16,600 nt of DNA, taken from NCBI GenBank assembly GCA_003640385.1, contig RCAB01000829.1, positions 1 to 16,600 of the forward strand, read 5' to 3'. Of the stretch, positions 1-9,609 are shown piece after piece. The notes under the pieces were generated by a model that was given only the letters and a program-made list of their open reading frames with translations, had not been told where the DNA came from and did not search any database. Source of the stretch: Setaria digitata (taxonomy: Eukaryota; Nematoda; Chromadorea; Rhabditida; Setariidae). How positions within the stretch are numbered: position 1 is the stretch's first letter; each line of letters opens with the position of its first letter. The translations under genes were made by a program, and so were the position numbers.

Positions 1-321
1 AAAAAAAAAAAAAAAAAAGTCTATTTAAGAGGTTTAAGAGTTCTGTTTATTGCAGCAGTTCAGTACTTCAGATTAGTTTGTTTATGCAGATTTTATCATC
101 AATCAGTAAATGGAAAAATTAAAATCAGGTGCAGCGGGAATCATGAATACTTGTATCTGTATCTCAACCTTTTTTTTTTGCAATTATTCACGACACCTTT
201 TCTTTCCGTATTAAAATTCAATACTTCCACCCGGTATATATCTATAGTGTTCTCTGAAAAATCCGGAAAGAAGAACAGGACAGATGAAAAAATTCTACTT
301 CGATATTCTGTTGACAGTTTG

Positions 322-579
322 TCAGATATATAATGAATGAATTGTTCCAATTCTATGTCTCGTAAATGTGGGAATTTTCAAATAATTAATCTCGCATAAA
401 TGCTTTGCGAGCAAATAATTGAGAAATTTCTCCAAATTCAGTATTTGACCAATGACATTATTCTCTTCTTGCTCAGTGAATTCTTTGTACCATTTAAATG
501 CTATGGTTGTTTTCTTTTTAATTCGCAATTGAAATATAATTCTTGATAAGAAAAAAACTCCCTGAACTATTGTATATTT
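322..579 (-). CDS. candidate terminal exon of an unknown minus-strand gene
   Basis: On the minus strand the acceptor TCTTTATTTATAG ends at 580, and the frame beginning at 579 is open for 85 codons to a TGA at 324-322. The peptide includes FKWYKEFTEQEENNVIGQI and LEKFLNYLLAKHLCEINY, mixed charged and hydrophobic residues that could form helices. No domain is recognised. The overlapping plus strand also holds an open frame here, and no partner exon was found, so chance is quite possible. Confidence 0.2.
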   Translation of the reverse strand, partial: KYTIVQGVFFLSRIIFQLRIKKKTTIAFKWYKEFTEQEENNVIGQILNLEKFLNYLLAKHLCEINYLKIPTFTRHRIGTIHSLYI

Positions 580-1628
580 CTATAAATAAAGAGAAATATT
601 CTCATCCTGTCAAATGTTAATTAAACAATAAGCAACATGTATTTTGAAACATTCGCCACAATCAAAATCTGGCTAGGAAAAAAAAATGGATTTCCCGGTA
701 AAAAATCCGAATTTGTTCCCCATAAGGTAGACTAATATTGCGTTTATTTATTATTCAGGATCATTCTAGTGCTAATGCAATAAAGACACACAGTCATGTT
801 GTATTTAGGTTCTATGCAAAAGAAGTAAAAACGTTTGAAATGCAAATTAATGCTTAGGCATGCTTAGTGAACATATCGTTCATGCGTTCTTTGAAAAAAA
901 TTTTCTGCAACAAAATTTAGCAATTGATAATTTATTGAGTAAGAAAAAAAAGGAAACAAATTAATGAAAGTCAAAATTCGAAATAATAATGCAACTTTGA
1001 AAAAAAAAATGAAACAATAAGTATAAATATATGAAATTAGCATCACTGATTGCACTACTACAAAAAAGACGAAACGAAATTCAGAAATGGATTCAAGGAA
1101 TGTTCTGAAATAATGTATCATTTCTTCCGTTCACAATTGCTGTTGCTTTATAAGTGAAACGAAAAATAGTTGAAGAATATCTTCTACGAAAATAATGAAA
1201 CAAAGAAATGACAGTTGACTGGTACAACAATTGAGAAAATATTGTGCAGTTTTAATTTCTTTTTTTTTTCTTACATCTTTAAATGCATTTTGACTAGATA
1301 TTTACAAATCACTTTGTTAGATTAAAAGACAAAGACATACGGAAAGAAAATGAGGAAAAAAAAGGCAAGTTCAGGCTGAAATTTATCAATCTCAATTTTT
1401 TTTTTTACGACAATATTTCATCATATTTACCAGTTTCGTTATCAATAATTTGTTAGTTATAAATTTGCTCTTCCATCTACTGCTATTAATTTTTACAATT
1501 TACTCTTCAATCTTTACTGAACAAAACAGTTACTGTTTTTCTGCAATTTTAACTCTGCAATGTTTAAAATTACAGCAAAATACAAGTTCAGAGGAGAAGA
1601 ACGAAAGGAAAGCTTAATTTACTTAAAT

Positions 1629-1679
<51 letters not shown>

Positions 1680-3140
1680 NCTAGACCTCACTCGTATATA
1701 TTATCTATCGAATTCAACCAAATACAAAAGTTTGAGAATTATGAAAATTTGGACAGTACTTTTGAGGCCGACCATCGATATGGATCACTTAACACTTAGA
1801 TGATGATAAAGTAATATTGCTTGCTAAAATATTATCTACAGATCTTTTCCTGTGGAAAAAAGAAAAATACAATCAACAAGAAACATGAAACAGGCTTGTC
1901 AAATCTAACTGGTCTATCACATCCATCATACCTATGAGACTATTATTTCTATCAATAAGATCTATTGCCCATTTAAGATCCTAAGATTGTACAGATCGAT
2001 CTGTTCTGATAGTAATAATGAAAGGCATTACATCGGATGAGCATTATGCACATATATAACCTGTTTAAGAATGAAGAGGAAGACAAAGACAATTTAGGAA
2101 ATATTTCCCACACAACTTCTCTTTTTTTATTTCTTGAATTATATTGACGAAAATGATAGAGTGGAGCAATTAAGCGAACTGTGAATTAAATAAAATAAAG
2201 AAGTTAATATTATAATAAATTAACAAGTGGAGAAATAAGTGAAAAATTATAGGAGGATATATTATCTGCCCCTTTTGGCCCTGTGAAAAGTTGGCATTCT
2301 GAGCTCTTCCAGAGAAATTTCAAATAAGGCATCGTGAAAATTTCGATGAAATATATTCGATTATAATAAACAGGTGGGATGATGAAGCTTCCATTTATAC
2401 AATAAATAAAGAATGATTACTGTTTGATTCCTTGTCGCTTCCATTTATATTGGTGATGTCATGAAATGTGGTATTCCTTAATCAACTAATACAATATATT
2501 TACATCAAACTTCGATGATCATCATCAGGTACTAACATGCTTTCATGCTAGCTTATTTACATGTGTCTGCAAAATCGTCGAACGAATGAGAATTGAGGAG
2601 TATTAAGTTTCACTATGGTCCATTTTAGAATGGTTTCAAAAAGAAAAGAACAGGAAAGTGGATATAAAGATGAAATAAACGCAAAAAATGAGCAAAGCAA
2701 AAGAGAAATAAATATTAATAATCTAATAATACCGTTCTCGTGAGAAAAGAAAGTCATAAAAACAGCACGGTAATCTTAGATGGTGCAAAAAATCTTTTCA
2801 TAGGAAAAAAAAATAACAAGTAAATGCATAATCTCAAAAGATTCAAAATCTCTGTTGAAATTCAAATTTTAGATGCGAAGTCTTTGTATCCTATTTAAAC
2901 AAAACAAAAAATACAGGAGATCGGAGCAAAATTTGTAAAAACGACAGTCAGTCACTTTTCCTATTGATGCCAACTGGAAAGAATAAAAACAAAAAAAGAA
3001 AGAAAAAGAAAATTTTCTCCTCGTCACAGCAAATAATAATGATGGCTTGGAAATAAAATCAAGCCCAAATTCCGAAAATTTAGAGCCAACTCGGGCATAC
3101 CTTCCTGAACTTCTAGACGACACAGATGCATTTATATGAA
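580..3140. other. non-coding, AT-rich; includes the 3' flank of the glycosyltransferase gene
   Basis: No recognisable exon was found here. The part just left of 3141 should hold the 3' UTR of the glycosyltransferase gene, yet no AATAAA occurs on the minus strand until about 2131-2126, so a variant poly(A) signal may be used. A 13-base direct repeat, GCTTCCATTTATA, lies at 2387 and 2437. A plus frame of 39 codons at 1681-1799 is noted in the findings. Confidence 0.6.
1634..1680. repeat. 46-base A run ending in N
   Basis: An uninterrupted A homopolymer ends in an ambiguous base. It is typical of a sequencing or assembly weak point. A Lys-repeat translation crosses it and is not a gene. Confidence 0.95.
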
Positions 3141-5942
3141 TTAGCATTTCTTGAAGCCTTCGTTTCGCAATTCTATCTTCGATTCGTGCTCTAGTAATTT
3201 TACTTTGATATGTGTAAACAGTGGCAGAAAATGTAAATCATAGCATTCATATTTCAACGATGAAATACCATCGGTCTGCTGGCGCATCTTTGTTTTGGCT
3301 AATAAATCGTATCGGCATCTGAAGACCCCTTTTCTCCTTGAATAATTTCCACATCAAAACTGTTAAAATCAACATATATCAATAGTTTACCAAAATATAT
3401 ATCCTCAGTTGCACCTCAGCAGTGTTATGCCAGCAAGCAAGCATAAATCAAAAACTGGGATTTTTCTTAAAAATAAAAATTGTATAAAAGGTAGAGAAAC
3501 AAACCTATTAATGGGATTTTTCATCTCGGACTTATGCTTAATCATTTGATAGCGAGCAATTTCCGTCGGGTATCGCATAATTTTATAACCAACAGAAGTT
3601 ACTCTAAGAACAAACTTTGTCAAAATAAGATTTAAAAGTGAACTTGATTTGACTGAACTTGTAGCGATATAAGCTGTTTTTTTTTCTTTTCGCATATGCA
3701 ATCTTAGCTTACTACCATCATCACAAAAACGTGTCCATTATCTTTTCTTTTTCTGTAATCTCCTTAAAATTTTTTACTTACCGCGTTGAGAGATCATCAT
3801 CCTCACCACCCCAGCCCCAATAACTGTTAGAGAAACCATTCATTGTTAGGAACTGTTCAGCCCTAATAGCACAAACACCTCCGAATATTGACCCGTAAGG
3901 TAACCTGCAACAAGCAACTCAGCATTGTGTGTTATCGATAGAAGGGCGATGGTTACTGACTTTTCCAATGTTCTGTACTTGAAATATAAAGCAGAAGAGA
4001 ATTTGAGCTTAAAAAACGAATTCATTGAGCAAAACAAAATAAAAAAAATTTTCCGACCGTCCCAAATTTCTAATTTATTTCTACACGACCAGGCATTTAA
4101 TAAAATGAAGGTCACAGCAATTTTGTTAAATTCCACATCACCAAGTCACTTATTAAGTGTGGAATATCTCCTGATGCACTCGTTCATCTCACTTTTTGAG
4201 AAATTAATTTAGAAAACAAACTTGTACTTAAATTTATTGACCGCAACACTCATATGCCTTGGCTGGTCAGGACAGGAATAGATATTACGATCATCCTCCG
4301 CCAATAAATCAACATCATGAAATACAAAACATTGCCAATCATATAGTTTCATCGCTTCCACATATCCAACATTCATCAGCTTGGCACGATTGAATGTTTC
4401 ATTTTCATGTTGCTCAATGACGAAAATAGCGTAATCAAGCTGTTGTTTGGTAAGAAGCGAATGAAGATTATGCAACAGAATACGTAAATGAACCTCCCGA
4501 TCTCTGAAATATACATTCTACGTCAGTTTCCAAATGCCATCTAAGTCAGTTAAAATATAGGATTATCAGAACAATTCCATAATCCTCTTTCTAAACGTTA
4601 TTAGAAGAAGAAAAAAAAAGCAACTGAAGAAAAAGCACAATAAAATATTTTTCTGTAAAGAAATGATTTGAATGCAGCCTTACCTCGGCAAGGAAAATCT
4701 TTCATTAAATATCTATTATCTCGTCATTTATTGAATTCGCAAAGATGAGAACTTGGGCTTAGAAATACTTAAAGTTGAGAAATTACATAAAATGTGATGA
4801 ATCAACATGATTCTCAATCAGTACAGTAATTTGCTGCACTGGGAAAGCAAACCTGTAAGGCACAATTATAGCAACTTTGTGTCGCGACAAGCAATTCTTC
4901 GGTTTTCCATGACCACCAGGTTCCAAATATGGGTATAGTTGTTCGATTTCCTCAAATGTAGGCTTATCATACCATACTTTGATACGACCAACTAAACCAG
5001 GTGGTATTATCGGACAACTTGTTAAGCTCTGATTCTGGCTTATCATTTGTGAACCCGGCACAGTTGCGCATTTTGATGTATCATTAAACAGATGCCTGAT
5101 AGAATTAATAGCTGCAAAATTAAGCATATTTCATAGCTAGTGACAAACTGAAATTTCATGATGATTAACAATATTGCAGTTGCAATCGTGAAATTCGGAA
5201 CAAAATGTTCAAAATATGAATGATGGAAGAACTAATGAAGGAAAGCGTTTTATGTAACAGGAAAATACGCATTACAGAAAAGATAATAAATTATAATTGC
5301 AAAAAAATAAATAAACTAGTTCCGAAGAGGGAATCTAGAAAAAAGAAATCAGCATGAAAACAGAACAGAGAAAAAAAAAACAGTTGTACAAAATGAGAAC
5401 TTCAATCTACTCTTCTTCTAAAGCTACTACTTATAAATGTTTATAGATGTGTGAATTCAATACCAAATTTGGTATGAAAAAAATTCAAACCTAGATTTAA
5501 ACAAAATTGTCTAACCTGTAACGGTGGTGAATGTGGTATTATAAATATTCCAAACAGCATTTGAAAAATGAACACTTTTTGTCGACATATTTAATGGCTT
5601 AATATTTCCTGAATCACTTGCGATGAATTTATCGGATATCGGATATAAACTGGTTGGCTTACCAATCAGTAACCCGCTGCTGACAGATTTATAAATTACT
5701 GGCAGAATGTTAACTCGATTATCACTTTCCGTACGATTAATTAACTCGTCAGATGGAGTTTTTTGAGAAATTCGATCATTGTTGTTGATATCATGTACGA
5801 GGATGATTTCCTGTCTACTTGTTTCAACTATTGGCCGCCAAATGTGATAATCATTAATGAATGATAAGCCACCACCGAGAAAAATATGCGCTGCTGCACC
5901 AAATATTAACAGAATGATAATGAGACGTCCAGCCGTAGGCAT
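3141..5942 (-). CDS. bre-4: beta-1,4-galactosyltransferase-family enzyme, probable beta-1,4-N-acetylgalactosaminyltransferase (six exons)
   Basis: Six minus-strand exons join in frame: 5942-5516, 5111-4853, 4503-4222, 3904-3782, 3603-3505 and 3318-3141 (1368 nt, 455 aa, TAA stop). All introns are GT-AG with acceptors such as TTTTGCAG and ATTTCAG. It is a type II membrane protein: a six-residue cytoplasmic tail, a hydrophobic anchor at about residues 7-28, a variable stem to about 160, then the GT7 catalytic domain. Visible motifs are CPIIPPGLVGRI, VAIIVPYRDRE, FNRAKLMNVG, the metal-binding DVD (292-294), GWGGEDDD (353-360) and the Met384/His387 pair that matches the Mn ligands of bovine B4GALT1. 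The family's cysteines are present. Family knowledge says it transfers Gal or GalNAc from the UDP-sugar to terminal GlcNAc in the Golgi. Ile329 at the donor-selectivity position favours GalNAc. Six possible N-glycosylation sequons occur. An in-frame stop upstream supports the chosen ATG. The family is certain; the bre-4 orthology is inferred. Confidence 0.96.
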
Positions 5943-6056
5943 TCTTGCGTCCGCATAATACTTTATGCTTCATCGTCTTCAGTAGCAAAAATGAATGGAT
6001 GGTTCGACATTCGTCTATCTATTTGAATTATACGACCGAGTGATACCTGCAAAAAA
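5943..6056 (-). promoter_or_regulatory. leader of the galactosyltransferase gene with a splice or trans-splice acceptor and upstream ATGs
   Basis: On the minus strand a textbook nematode acceptor, CTTTTTTGCAG, ends at 6047, 104 bases before the start codon. It may receive a spliced leader or a non-coding 5' exon. Between it and the start lie three ATGs. The first, at 6010, opens a closed 15-codon uORF that ends at 5963. The ATGs at 5973 and 5956 open out-of-frame readings that run over the main start. The main ATG has a purine at -3. Whether these ATGs are in the mature message depends on where the leader is joined. Confidence 0.6.
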
Positions 6057-6844
6057 GACAGCAAAACAAACAAACAAATAAGTCTGTGTCATGAAAAAAT
6101 TAGTTCTAACGTTAATTACGACGAAAACAAAGGAGAAAACGTGGAAACGTGTAATGTTCGCGTAGCATTAGTTCACTTCAAAGCATAGTAAGACAAGTAT
6201 GAAAAGAAAAAGCCTATTAAATTGATTAACCAAAGAACAACTTCCTTGTCATCAATCGTTTCGATCAAAAACGTCACATTATTAATCGAAGAACAATTCT
6301 TTTACTAGTAGCAATAGCTCCAACTATTTTCGCCGAATAGTTGAAGGATTGCTTTATCAGCATCAATTCTGCAAAAATTACTGTTCTATTACCTCATTAA
6401 CAATAATCAATCCATAAAACGATACAAACCAAAAGAATTAACGGCAATTTTTTCGAGCGACACGAAATTTTACACACTCTGAACATTTAAGCCATAAAAA
6501 AGATTTTAAAAAAAAAAAAAAAGGAAAAGAAAAAAGTTACAGTTAAGCTTTAAAAAATTTCTGAGATATCTCGAAGAGAATACTCTGAATAGAGTCTACG
6601 CTTTCTCGGATATTTATACGGATATCCTGGTAAAGGAAAAAGAAGAAAGTTTTCTGGGAAATATTAAATTTATTCGGAATTTCATAACGAAAATCTTTCC
6701 AGAAAAAAAAAAAATGTAAATCTGAAAATTTTTCAACCTACCGAATTCTTCATCATTCATACTCCACTGACTAAAAAAAACGGTTGCATAATTGATGCTT
6801 GATATGATGACCTTTGGCATCATCCGTTTCCGTTCCCACCGAAA
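6057..6844. other. upstream flank of the glycosyltransferase gene, no coding exon seen
   Basis: AT-rich sequence with A runs. The minus-strand frame at 6614-6823 is low-complexity, without motifs or a matching splice context. A promoter or non-coding 5' exon may lie here but cannot be placed. Confidence 0.5.
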
Positions 6845-6964
6845 TCAGAATATTTTTCCTCCGGCCCTAGCAATCTCCCACAGACGTTTCAGGACTGTTT
6901 GGGCATTCGGTGGCACCTTACTTTCAAAGTCTTCGGGATTTAAAGTTAAAATCTGTTTATCAGA
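6845..6964 (-). CDS. orphan coding-like frame, possible terminal exon or gene relic
   Basis: A minus-strand frame of 39 codons plus TGA is open between a TAG at 6967-6965 and the TGA at 6847-6845. It includes the stretches LNPEDFESKVPPNAQTV and LKRLWEIARAGGKIF. Its codons use far more G and C (CCC, GAC, GTG, CCG, GCC, GTC, CTG, GAG, GGA) than neighbouring DNA, and the residues would make a soluble, partly helical peptide. There is no ATG in the frame. A CAG at 6955-6953 could be an acceptor but lacks a pyrimidine tract. It is too short for the usual ORF cut-offs. I do not recognise the family. It lies upstream of the glycosyltransferase gene but cannot be fused to it, because it ends in its own stop. 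It could be a last exon, a relic, or chance. Confidence 0.3.
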   Translation of the reverse strand, partial: SDKQILTLNPEDFESKVPPNAQTVLKRLWEIARAGGKIF

Positions 6965-7020
6965 CTAGCTGATTATTAACGAACATTATTAGATCTTAGA
7001 TTGGTGAGAACGACTGCATC

Positions 7021-7312
7021 TCACGTACGTCTACTTGCTGTGTACAGTCGCATCGTTACGTCTAATGTATAGTTATTGACAATGTCAATATGGATTATGA
7101 ATTTATGTGTTTACTTAATGTACCAGCTGGAACGTCTACACGTAACGCGCACTTACGCATCTCTTTCACCTCATTTACGTTTTTCTCTTGTACTTTTCAC
7201 TTCTCTCGTATACTTACGTCATTACTCTCACATCTAATATATACTTTCCGACGCTTACTACTCACGCACTGTGCAGTAGTTTACAGCGTACGTTCACGTA
7301 CAGTTAGAAACT
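7021..7312. promoter_or_regulatory. ACGT/CpG-rich patch, possible regulatory region
   Basis: Nine copies of the self-complementary tetramer ACGT occur between 7023 and 7299 (7023, 7027, 7058, 7132, 7140, 7177, 7216, 7290, 7296), where about one would be expected at roughly 30% G+C. Many sit in TTACG or CACGT contexts. One, TTACGTCA at 7214-7221, matches a CRE/bZIP-type half-palindrome. The patch lies about 1.1 kb upstream of the glycosyltransferase start. A 75-codon plus frame (7090-7317) crosses it but shows no protein-like character. A regulatory role is inferred only. Confidence 0.3.
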
Positions 7313-8249
7313 TCTAGCGAGTATATGCCATCTGTTTGATAAGGAATCGTTTAGGCTGTGTGAAATGGTCGAAAGACTTCTGTAAATTTCACTTTTTCCC
7401 TTCTTCCTTAGTGTTTGTCCAAATGAAAAATCGAACTGTTTAAATTGATCTACGGCAGATGTTAGAGTGAAACAGTGCTAACAATGTTTGTTTTGCTATT
7501 TTGACCAGTAATATAAACAATATAAATTTGAAAATATAAACAAAAACAAAGTGAGACTGAATTCGTTAATTATAAAAATTTAATTTCGAGGGGAAAAAAA
7601 AAGATATTACTCTTATGTTAATCTCAAAAATGATGTAATCCAAAAAGGAAAGAGTCAACTTCTCTTCTCCAAAGATATCAATTTTTGACATTTTCACGAA
7701 CAAATGATGCGAAATTTTTCAATACTTTTTCCCGTTGAAGAAGAATGTTACAGCAAAAATTCCTCCAAAACTGTCGAAAACAAATATTGCAATAAGTAAT
7801 TACTTTTTTTCTTTAAAGAATTTCAATTGAAAAATGTAACGAAATTTTTGAATTTTAATACGAAAAACTCACCAATGGCAAATTTTCTTCCCTTTTTTTT
7901 TTTTTTGATTTTTATTTATTTGCTGGAAAAAAGTACATCCCATCTGTTCTTCAAATTCTTCTACAAAAAGAAAAAAAGAAATCGAATTAGAAGCAGAAGT
8001 TCGGGTTATTATTTTGTATTAGGCATAAAAAGAAAAACAGTAATAGCCTACTGAAGTGTGGGCGAAATATGGTTTAATCAACAGTGAAAGGCCAACTGTG
8101 AATCGATAATAATGATGAATGATCGGAAAGGTCAAATTAGGGTCATATCGAATTCGATTATCTTTTTCCGTGCTCTATGGGCAGGGGAATTTTGTCCAAT
8201 CGATGCGTTCGAAAAAACTGCTGAAAAAAAAAAACTCGATGTGTTTCGT
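7313..8249. other. non-coding, no supported gene
   Basis: Several short plus frames occur (for example 7827-8054 and 8112-8336). Their translations are low-complexity or run into the CA repeat, with no family motif. Nothing else was seen. Confidence 0.5.
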
Positions 8250-8309
8250 ACACACACACACACACACACATATATACATATGCATACACATACACACACA
8301 CACACACAC
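8250..8309. repeat. CA/TG dinucleotide microsatellite
   Basis: Two uninterrupted AC tracts, 8250-8270 and 8292-8309, are separated by an interrupted TA/CA segment. The purine-pyrimidine alternation can adopt Z-DNA. All the long frames across it, on both strands, are His/Thr or Val/Cys repeat translations and are not genes. Confidence 0.97.
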
Positions 8310-8562
8310 GTGTACACGCATTCACGTTACACGTAGATATACCGCAAAAACGTCCATTTGGACACACGCATACCCATCAGCTCACACATATGTTTCTATC
8401 TCGTAAGCGCAGAAATAATTAACTTCACAAATACGTCCGCCCACATACACGCATACATACAGAAGCAGACACGTAAGCATGTACTTGCAGACACGTTCGC
8501 CCACAGACATACGGAGGCAGATGCAGACAGGGACACACCTACACGTGCAGACACAATATGGA
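8310..8562. repeat. degenerate CA-derived minisatellite-like flank
   Basis: After the microsatellite comes about 250 bases rich in ACAC, GCAGACA and CGCCCACA words. GCAGACACGT or close variants recur at about 8465, 8488, 8523 and 8546, and CGTCCGCCCACA / CGTTCGCCCACA recur at about 8433 and 8495. It looks like an old, decayed tandem array that began as CA repeats. The GC content is higher than in the surroundings. Confidence 0.7.
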
Positions 8563-9424
8563 CATGGGGCAAAATCATTATGTTTAATTAATTTCTTAAT
8601 TGCTCTTTGAAAGAGATGGTGAAGATAAGTTTGGAAAGATGACTCATTTTTATCTATTTCATATTCTGTTAGCAACAGTGAACTAATTAGCACTTCATTA
8701 ATTTACCTTTTGCTGTACATTAGAAATGGCCTTTAGAAATAAGAGATATGTGAAAACAAATAAATGAATTTTGAGACAAAAAAAATATGGATTTATTCAA
8801 TATGGGGACTTTTCTTTTAGACATTGATTGAAATGATTGCAAAAATTTTATTTTTCTCTTCTAGTGAATTAACTTTTAAAACTTAATTTCTAAAATCCAT
8901 TAATGTATTTTTATATTCTTCTTTTGACACATTCCAAGATATTTTTAGGACAAGAAAAAGCCATCGAAAAATTGAACAACCCGAAATGCCTTTGATTTTG
9001 AATAATAATTTATTTTTACTGTGCTAAATTGGTTTAAAAAATTAAATTAGTAAATGGAGAAGAATTCAACAAAAAGCATCGATTATATTTGTATCCTATA
9101 TGAATACCTCATTCACGCCATCATTTTTACCGGATCACGTTTTACACTGACAGAAAGTGTTCTTACAAATATCAAACGTAAATCTGAACCATGAGCAATC
9201 ATTATTTAGTAACCATCTTCAATAACTTCCATAAATAAACCGCTTATCTCAAAAAAAAAAAACCCTACAAATACAACTTAACGTATTATCTAACTATACT
9301 GCAGCGTGTAATTCACGTAAGATATGTGATATGAAAAATTCTTCTGTGAAATATATGAAACTTTTACGCGCATCCTAAAATTTGCTTAATTGTACTGCGA
9401 CGCGTAACCTGTGGCGTACGAAGC

Positions 9425-9440
9425 ATATATATATATATAT
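9425..9440. repeat. (AT)8 microsatellite
   Basis: Eight perfect AT units, flanked by CpG-bearing sequence (GCGACGCGTAACC) upstream. Confidence 0.9.
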
Positions 9441-9560
9441 GGATCATTCTCACCTTTTCGATAACAAATAATTAATCATCGTTAATAATAGGAAAGAAAT
9501 GTAGGTAACCTTTACATAAAATTTTTTTCCATTTTCTCCAGCAAATATCGAAATGTTTTG

Positions 9561-9601
<41 letters not shown>

Positions 9602-9609
9602 NAAAAAAA
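9561..9609. repeat. A run of about 49 bases containing an N
   Basis: There are 41 A's, an N at 9602 and seven more A's. The length is probably unreliable, as for the run at 1634. Confidence 0.95.

Noticed and set aside
841..870. TGCTTAGGCATGCTTAG tandem duplication
   Set aside because: A single 9-base-offset duplication, too short to mean more than slippage.
1560..1799. 79-codon plus frame with a long Lys run
   Set aside because: The Lys run is the translation of the A homopolymer and an N lies inside the frame. Only the part after the N is kept as a weak finding.
2387..2449. Direct 13-base repeats as a target-site duplication
   Set aside because: Only about 37 bases lie between the copies, too little for a mobile element, and no inverted ends are present.
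2869..3147. 92-codon minus frame just past the glycosyltransferase stop
   Set aside because: It overlaps the end of the last exon in another frame and runs into the 3' flank, with Phe/Lys-rich low-complexity content.
3925..4212. 95-codon plus frame
   Set aside because: It lies antisense to the third intron of the glycosyltransferase gene, with no motif.
6001..6012. GGTTCGACATTC as a tRNA T-loop
   Set aside because: No matching acceptor stem, D-arm or anticodon arm is found around it, and it lies in the glycosyltransferase leader.
7090..7317. 75-codon plus frame across the ACGT patch
   Set aside because: Ser/Thr/Phe-rich with no recognisable domain or signal peptide. The ACGT words fall in different codon phases, so the base pattern is not explained by coding.
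8112..8406. Plus frames rich in His-Thr and Tyr-Ile repeats
   Set aside because: They are translations of the CA microsatellite. The short non-repeat front part has no motif or splice partner.
8132..8693. Minus frames rich in Val-Cys
   Set aside because: They are the reverse-strand translation of the same CA/TG repeat, not a cysteine-rich peptide gene.
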